From NCBI GenBank assembly GCA_007120685.1, contig SKNG01000237.1:1-16838 (forward strand): a stretch of DNA of 16,838 bases. The letters are read 5' to 3'. The notes under the pieces are model-generated. The model was not told the origin of the DNA, did not search any database, and saw only the letters and a list, made by a program, of their open reading frames with translations. Positions 14,050 through 16,838 of this stretch are shown here, one piece after another (position 1 is the stretch's first letter; the number at the start of each line of letters is the position of its first letter). Position numbers and translations under genes: made by a program. The stretch is from Paracoccaceae bacterium (GTDB lineage Bacteria; Pseudomonadota; Alphaproteobacteria; Rhodobacterales; Rhodobacteraceae).

Positions 14050-15069
14050 CTATCCGAACATTGCCCGCAGATCGACGGTGCCGCGGGCGCCCAGGTCACC
14101 GGCATGCGCGCTCAGAAAATCGTCGGCGGCCTTCACCCCGGCATCGTGCAGTGTCTCCAGCAAGAGCGGCGTCGGCGAGGTCTTGGTGCGCACTGACAGC
14201 GTGGTCATCAGGTCATCGTCGGCGATCAGATGCACCAGCACATCCTTCATCGCGCCACGCCTGATCTGGCCATCGGCGATCAGCCGTTTGACGAAGGCAA
14301 TCGCCCGCAGATCCCTCAACAGCGCGGCGTTGAAGCTGATCTCGTTGATCCGGTTGATGATCTCGGGCGCCGAGCGGGGCACATCCTCGCGCAGCAGGGG
14401 GTTGATCGAGACGATCAGGATATCGTCGGGCAGATCCGGCTTGTAGAGCGGGTAAAGCGCCGGATTGGCGGCATAGCCCCCGTCCCAATAGGCCTCGCCA
14501 TCAATCTCGACGGCCTGAAACAGCGTCGGCAGACAAGCCGAGGCCAGGATCGCATCGCCGGTCACGTCATCCCCGCCAAACACCCGCAGCTTGCCGGTGC
14601 GTACATTGGTGGCGGCGACGTAAAGCCGCGGCCCCTCGCTGGCGCAGACCTCGTCATGGCGGAAGGCGGCCACCACCGGCGCCAGCGGGTTGCGCCACAG
14701 GGGGCCCAGGTCATAGGGGCTGAAGACCCGGCTGGCCAGGTCCAGCGGCGAGACCGGCATCACCTGTTCCATCGCCCGCGCCATCGCCCCCACCGGCGGC
14801 AAAACGGCACGGAACCAGCCCATCGCCCGCAAATCGCCGACGCCGCCCACGCGCTCCCACAATTGCCGCAACGCCGCCTTGGCCCCGGGGCGCCCCCCGG
14901 TCACCAGCCCCGCCTTCAGCGCCGCCCCGTTCAGCGCCCCGGCCGAGGTGCCGGAGATCGCCGCGAACTCCAGCCAGGGCTCGTCCAGCAACCGGTCCAG
15001 CACCCCCCAGGTAAAGGCGCCATGCGCACCGCCGCCCTGCAGCGCCAGATTGATCCGCCTGGTTTCCAT
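14050..15069 (-). CDS. Patatin-like phospholipase/esterase
   Basis: This is a 339-residue serine acyl hydrolase of the patatin family. The oxyanion loop QGGGAHG (11-17) and nucleophile elbow GTSAG (Ser42) are present. The second member of the catalytic dyad is Asp196 in WDGGYAANP. There is no signal peptide, so it probably acts in the cytoplasm or on the inner membrane surface on acyl lipids or other esters. It follows the 3-hydroxybutyrate dehydrogenase gene on the same strand after 105 nt, a gap mostly filled by repeat copy D. AAGGG lies a few nt before the ATG at 15069. The neighbour suggests a link to polyhydroxybutyrate or fatty-acid mobilisation, but the true substrate cannot be read from sequence. 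Confidence 0.9.
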   Translation of the reverse strand: METRRINLALQGGGAHGAFTWGVLDRLLDEPWLEFAAISGTSAGALNGAALKAGLVTGGRPGAKAALRQLWERVGGVGDLRAMGWFRAVLPPVGAMARAMEQVMPVSPLDLASRVFSPYDLGPLWRNPLAPVVAAFRHDEVCASEGPRLYVAATNVRTGKLRVFGGDDVTGDAILASACLPTLFQAVEIDGEAYWDGGYAANPALYPLYKPDLPDDILIVSINPLLREDVPRSAPEIINRINEISFNAALLRDLRAIAFVKRLIADGQIRRGAMKDVLVHLIADDDLMTTLSVRTKTSPTPLLLETLHDAGVKAADDFLSAHAGDLGARGTVDLRAMFG

Positions 15070-15082
15070 ACTGCCCTTGCCC

Positions 15083-15145
15083 CTTCATCTTGCCGAAAAT
15101 ACGCCGGGGGGTGTCCGCGACAGCGGACAGGGGGCAGCGCCCCCC
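15083..15145 (+). repeat. Intergenic two-hairpin repeat, copy D
   Basis: The leader CTTCATCTTGCCGAAAATA is followed by CGCCGGGGGG, then a perfect 7-bp stem TGTCCGC/GCGGACA (15112-15118 with 15123-15129) with the tetraloop GACA. The constant hairpin follows (15130-15145, one G shorter than in the other copies). Unlike A, B and C, its orientation is opposite to both flanking genes: it lies between the bdhA stop and the patatin start on the minus strand. The end of its leader is only 13 nt from the patatin ATG. Confidence 0.85.
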
Positions 15146-15174
15146 AACCCCGTCCCGGCCGCGCCGACGTCCGC

Positions 15175-15957
15175 TCAAAGCGCCGTCCAGCCCCCGTCCA
15201 CGCTGATCGTGGTGCCGGTAATCTGCGCCGCGGCGTCAGAGCACAGGAACACCGCCGTCCCGCCCATCTGTTCCACCGTGGCGAACTCGCCCGAAGGCTG
15301 GCGCGACAGCATCACCTCGCGGATCACCGTCTCGCGGTCCATGCCATGGGTCTTCATCTGATCGGGGATCTGGTTTTCCACGATCGGGGTCAGCACATAG
15401 CCCGGGCAGATCGCATTCGCCGTCACCCCCTTGCCGGCGGCCTCCAGCGCGGTAACCTTGGTCAGGCCGACGACGCCATGCTTGGCCGCCACATAGGCCG
15501 CTTTGTAGGGGCTGGCCGTCAGCCCGTGGGCAGAGGCCACGTTGACCACCCGCCCCCAGCCTGCGTCATACATCCCCGGCAGCGCCGCGGCCGTGGTGTG
15601 AAAGGCCGAGGACATGTTGATCGCCACGATCGCATCCCATTTCTCGGTCGGGAAATCGGGGATCGCGCAGACATGCTGGATACCGGCATTGTTGACCAGT
15701 ATGTCGCAGCCCCCCGCGCGCTCGACCAGCGCCCGGCAGTCATCGGGTTTCGACATGTCGGCGGCGATGTAGCGCACCGCGACGCCGTGGCGCGCGGCCA
15801 GATCGGCGGCCAGCGCGTGATCCTCGTCCGAATCGGTGAAGGAGTTGATCACCACCTCGGCCCCGGCCGCCGCCAGTGCCTCGGCAATCCCCAGCCCGAT
15901 ACCGGAATTCGACCCCGTTACGATTGCCCGCCTGCCGGTCAGTTGTTGCGCGCCCAT
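15175..15957 (-). CDS. bdhA: D-3-hydroxybutyrate dehydrogenase
   Basis: This enzyme interconverts 3-hydroxybutyrate and acetoacetate with NAD, in use of polyhydroxybutyrate or ketone-body carbon. It is a 260-residue classical short-chain dehydrogenase with TGSNSGIG (14-21), NNAG (89-92), catalytic Ser142 (NVASAHG) and YxxxK with Tyr155 and Lys159 (YVAAKHG). Hydroxybutyrate-dehydrogenase-like segments include NNAGIQHVCAIPDFPTEKW, CPGYVLTPIVENQIPDQ and QPSGEFATVEQMG. The start ATG at 15957 (MGAQQLTGRR) has GGAGG 5 nt upstream; the frame stays open further upstream but has no matching domain. The patatin-like gene follows on the same strand. It makes a useful contrast to the SDR at 6052-6747, which has lost the Tyr and Lys. 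Confidence 0.93.
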   Translation of the reverse strand: MGAQQLTGRRAIVTGSNSGIGLGIAEALAAAGAEVVINSFTDSDEDHALAADLAARHGVAVRYIAADMSKPDDCRALVERAGGCDILVNNAGIQHVCAIPDFPTEKWDAIVAINMSSAFHTTAAALPGMYDAGWGRVVNVASAHGLTASPYKAAYVAAKHGVVGLTKVTALEAAGKGVTANAICPGYVLTPIVENQIPDQMKTHGMDRETVIREVMLSRQPSGEFATVEQMGGTAVFLCSDAAAQITGTTISVDGGWTAL

Positions 15958-16063
15958 GCTGCCCTCCGCTGATCTGTTGCGCTGCAGCATAACCGCGTTT
16001 CGTGGCCGGATACCAGCACCCCGCGTCCCTATCCGGCGGCACCCCACAGGACCGCGCCAGGAC
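15958..16063. other. Leader and promoter region of bdhA
   Basis: This region lies between the bdhA start and the minus-strand terminator at 16064-16091. Because that terminator should block readthrough from further right, bdhA needs a promoter here. Only the ribosome site (15963-15967) is clear; no promoter hexamers stand out. Confidence 0.45.
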
Positions 16064-16091
16064 AAAAAAAACGCCCGCACAAGGCGGGCGT
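16064..16091 (-). terminator. Intrinsic terminator, minus strand
   Basis: On the minus strand, the perfect 8-bp stem ACGCCCGC/GCGGGCGT (16091-16084 with 16078-16071), loop CTTGT, is followed directly by a run of eight T (16071-16064). This is a textbook rho-independent terminator. No protein-coding gene ends just before it, so it probably ends a short non-coding transcript. Confidence 0.85.
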
Positions 16092-16138
16092 CAGTCGTTG
16101 AGGCAGGTTTCATACAGGCAAGAAACCTATCGAGCAGT
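16064..16138 (-). ncRNA. Candidate small RNA of about 75 nt
   Basis: A short minus-strand transcript is predicted from a promoter (TTGGAT 16173-16168, 17-nt spacer, TATATA 16150-16145) to the intrinsic terminator. The start near 16138 is estimated from promoter spacing. Between them is a second hairpin, AGGTTTC/GAAACCT (16105-16111 with 16122-16128), loop of 10 nt, and a short single-stranded linker. Two hairpins ending in a U-run is the usual build of an Hfq-dependent small RNA. No open frame with a ribosome site is seen in it. It matches no RNA family I can name, and it is not a tRNA. Confidence 0.55.
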
Positions 16139-16140
16139 GA

Positions 16141-16192
16141 GGTATATATAGCCAATCTGATCGAACTATCCAAGCTAAAAGTTTGATATACC
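16141..16192. repeat. AT-rich inverted-repeat island
   Basis: GGTATAT (16141-16147) and ATATACC (16186-16192) form a perfect 7-bp inverted repeat. Inside it, ATCGAAC (16160-16166) can pair with GTTTGAT (16181-16187 area) with one G-U pair on the plus strand. The segment is far more AT-rich than its surroundings and overlaps the small-RNA promoter, so it may be a regulator binding site shared by the small RNA and the peptide-binding gene to the right. Confidence 0.4.
16145..16173 (-). promoter_or_regulatory. Candidate sigma-70-type promoter for the small RNA
   Basis: TTGGAT (-35-like, 16173-16168) and TATATA (-10-like, 16150-16145) are separated by exactly 17 nt on the minus strand, in an AT-rich pocket within GC-rich DNA. 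Each hexamer is an imperfect match to the consensus (3/6 and 4/6), so support comes from spacing, local AT content and the terminator downstream. Confidence 0.45.
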
Positions 16193-16282
16193 GTCCCTTG
16201 CAGGCTAAGCCCCGCCTTGACCGGCGGCGCGGCGACGCGTCTGCGTCGGGCAGGAAAGAACCGCAAGGATCGGGGTGGCAGG

Positions 16283-16838
16283 ATGTTCAAGATGATGCGC
16301 GCGGGGCTGGTTTCGGCCTGTCTGGGGGCGTTCTTCCTGCCCGGCGCTGCGGCCCACGGCCAGCCCGCGCATGGCATATCCATGTATGGCGAACCGGCGC
16401 TTCCACCAGATTTCGTGTCGCTGCCCCATGCCAACCCGGACGCGCCGCAGGGCGGGCGAATCACCATGGTCGAGATCGGCAGCTTTGATTCGCTCAACCC
16501 CTACATCCGCCTGGGCAGCGCGCCCTGGGGGGTGATGAGCCATACCGTCGAAAGTCTGATGGGGCGCAACCATGACGAACCCTTCACGCTTTACGGCCTT
16601 CTGGCCGCGACGGTGGAGACGGATGATTCGCGCTCTTTCGTCGAATTCACCCTGCGGCCCGAGGCGCGATTTTCCGATGGCAGCCCGGTCACTGTCGCGG
16701 ATGTGATCTGGTCCTTTCAGGCGCTGGGCACCGAGGGGCACGCGCGCTATCGCAACGCCTGGTCCAAGGTCGAAAGCATGGAACAGACCGGCCCGCGCTC
16801 GGTCCGTTTCACCTTCACCGAACCGGACCGCGAGATGC
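16283..16838 (+). CDS. YejA-like peptide ABC transporter binding protein, 3' end outside the window
   Basis: The first 185 codons of a family 5 extracellular solute-binding protein are present. A signal peptide covers about residues 1-24 (MFKMMRAGLVSACLGAFFLPGAAA), followed by HGQPAHGISMYGEPALPPDFVSLPHANPDAPQGGRITMVEIGSFDSLNPY. This resembles E. coli YejA (LPPDF...LPYVNPDAPKGG...IGSFDSLNPF). Then come the family features SLMGRNHDEPFTLYGLLA and the FTLRPEARFSDGSPVTVADVIWSF motif. YejA-type proteins deliver peptides (for example microcin C) to the YejBEF permease and ATPase, which I would expect downstream. The ATG at 16283 has GGGG 7 nt upstream; ATG 16292 with AGGA 8 nt upstream is an equally good start. 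The gene would normally run about 600 residues. Confidence 0.9.
   Translation, partial: MFKMMRAGLVSACLGAFFLPGAAAHGQPAHGISMYGEPALPPDFVSLPHANPDAPQGGRITMVEIGSFDSLNPYIRLGSAPWGVMSHTVESLMGRNHDEPFTLYGLLAATVETDDSRSFVEFTLRPEARFSDGSPVTVADVIWSFQALGTEGHARYRNAWSKVESMEQTGPRSVRFTFTEPDREM

Noticed and set aside
1973..15145. Possibility that the four GC-rich repeats are a CRISPR array or insertion-sequence ends
   Set aside because: The copies are kilobases apart, occur in both orientations, have no spacers, no transposase gene between them and no target-site duplications that I can see.
16160..16167. Minus-strand GTTCGATC-like motif resembling a tRNA T-loop
   Set aside because: The flanking bases do not form the 5-bp T-stem, and no acceptor or anticodon arms can be built, so this is not a tRNA.

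Overview
The window is high-GC DNA with few gaps and many ATGA-type gene overlaps. It fits a phototrophic member of the Rhodobacterales (Rhodobacter/Rhodovulum-type alphaproteobacteria). The best marker is the left edge: the end of a PucC-family gene, then bchP, then idi. This is the gene order at one end of the Rhodobacter photosynthesis gene cluster. No species can be named from the sequence alone.

Region 1 (1-1901, + strand) makes the phytyl tail of bacteriochlorophyll (bchP) and supplies isoprenoid precursor (idi).

Region 2 (2075-10145, - strand) is a run of nine genes. Starting from the promoter side at about 10.15 kb, it encodes an N-carbamoyl-beta-alanine-type amidohydrolase, a small coiled-coil protein, an unrecognised 115-residue protein, dihydropyrimidinase, an SDR-fold protein lacking the catalytic Tyr and Lys, an ABC ATPase, two ABC permeases and an NMT1/ThiY-like periplasmic binding protein. 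Divergent from it is a TetR-family gene that looks like RutR, the uracil-sensing repressor. The shared intergenic region holds a near-consensus RutR operator (10257-10272). I read this as a RutR-controlled reductive pyrimidine catabolism and uptake locus. The first enzyme of the pathway, dihydropyrimidine dehydrogenase, is not in the window.

Region 3 (11049-13769) has a class II DAHP synthase (- strand, shikimate pathway entry) divergent from a GlxA-type regulator (DJ-1/PfpI-like domain plus AraC DNA-binding domain) with an unusual acidic C-terminal tail.

Region 4 (14050-15957, - strand) has 3-hydroxybutyrate dehydrogenase followed by a patatin-like lipase, plausibly connected to polyhydroxybutyrate or lipid turnover.

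Region 5 (15958-16838) has an AT-rich island holding a good candidate for a short minus-strand RNA (promoter, hairpin and intrinsic terminator). It is followed by the start of a YejA-like peptide-binding protein gene that runs off the window.

The most unusual non-coding signal is a family of four intergenic repeats (near 2.0, 5.2, 11.0 and 15.1 kb). Each has a conserved leader, a first hairpin whose stem sequence differs between copies while pairing is kept, and a second, nearly invariant hairpin. Three of the four first hairpins are capped by a GNCA tetraloop. This pattern suggests selection on an RNA structure.
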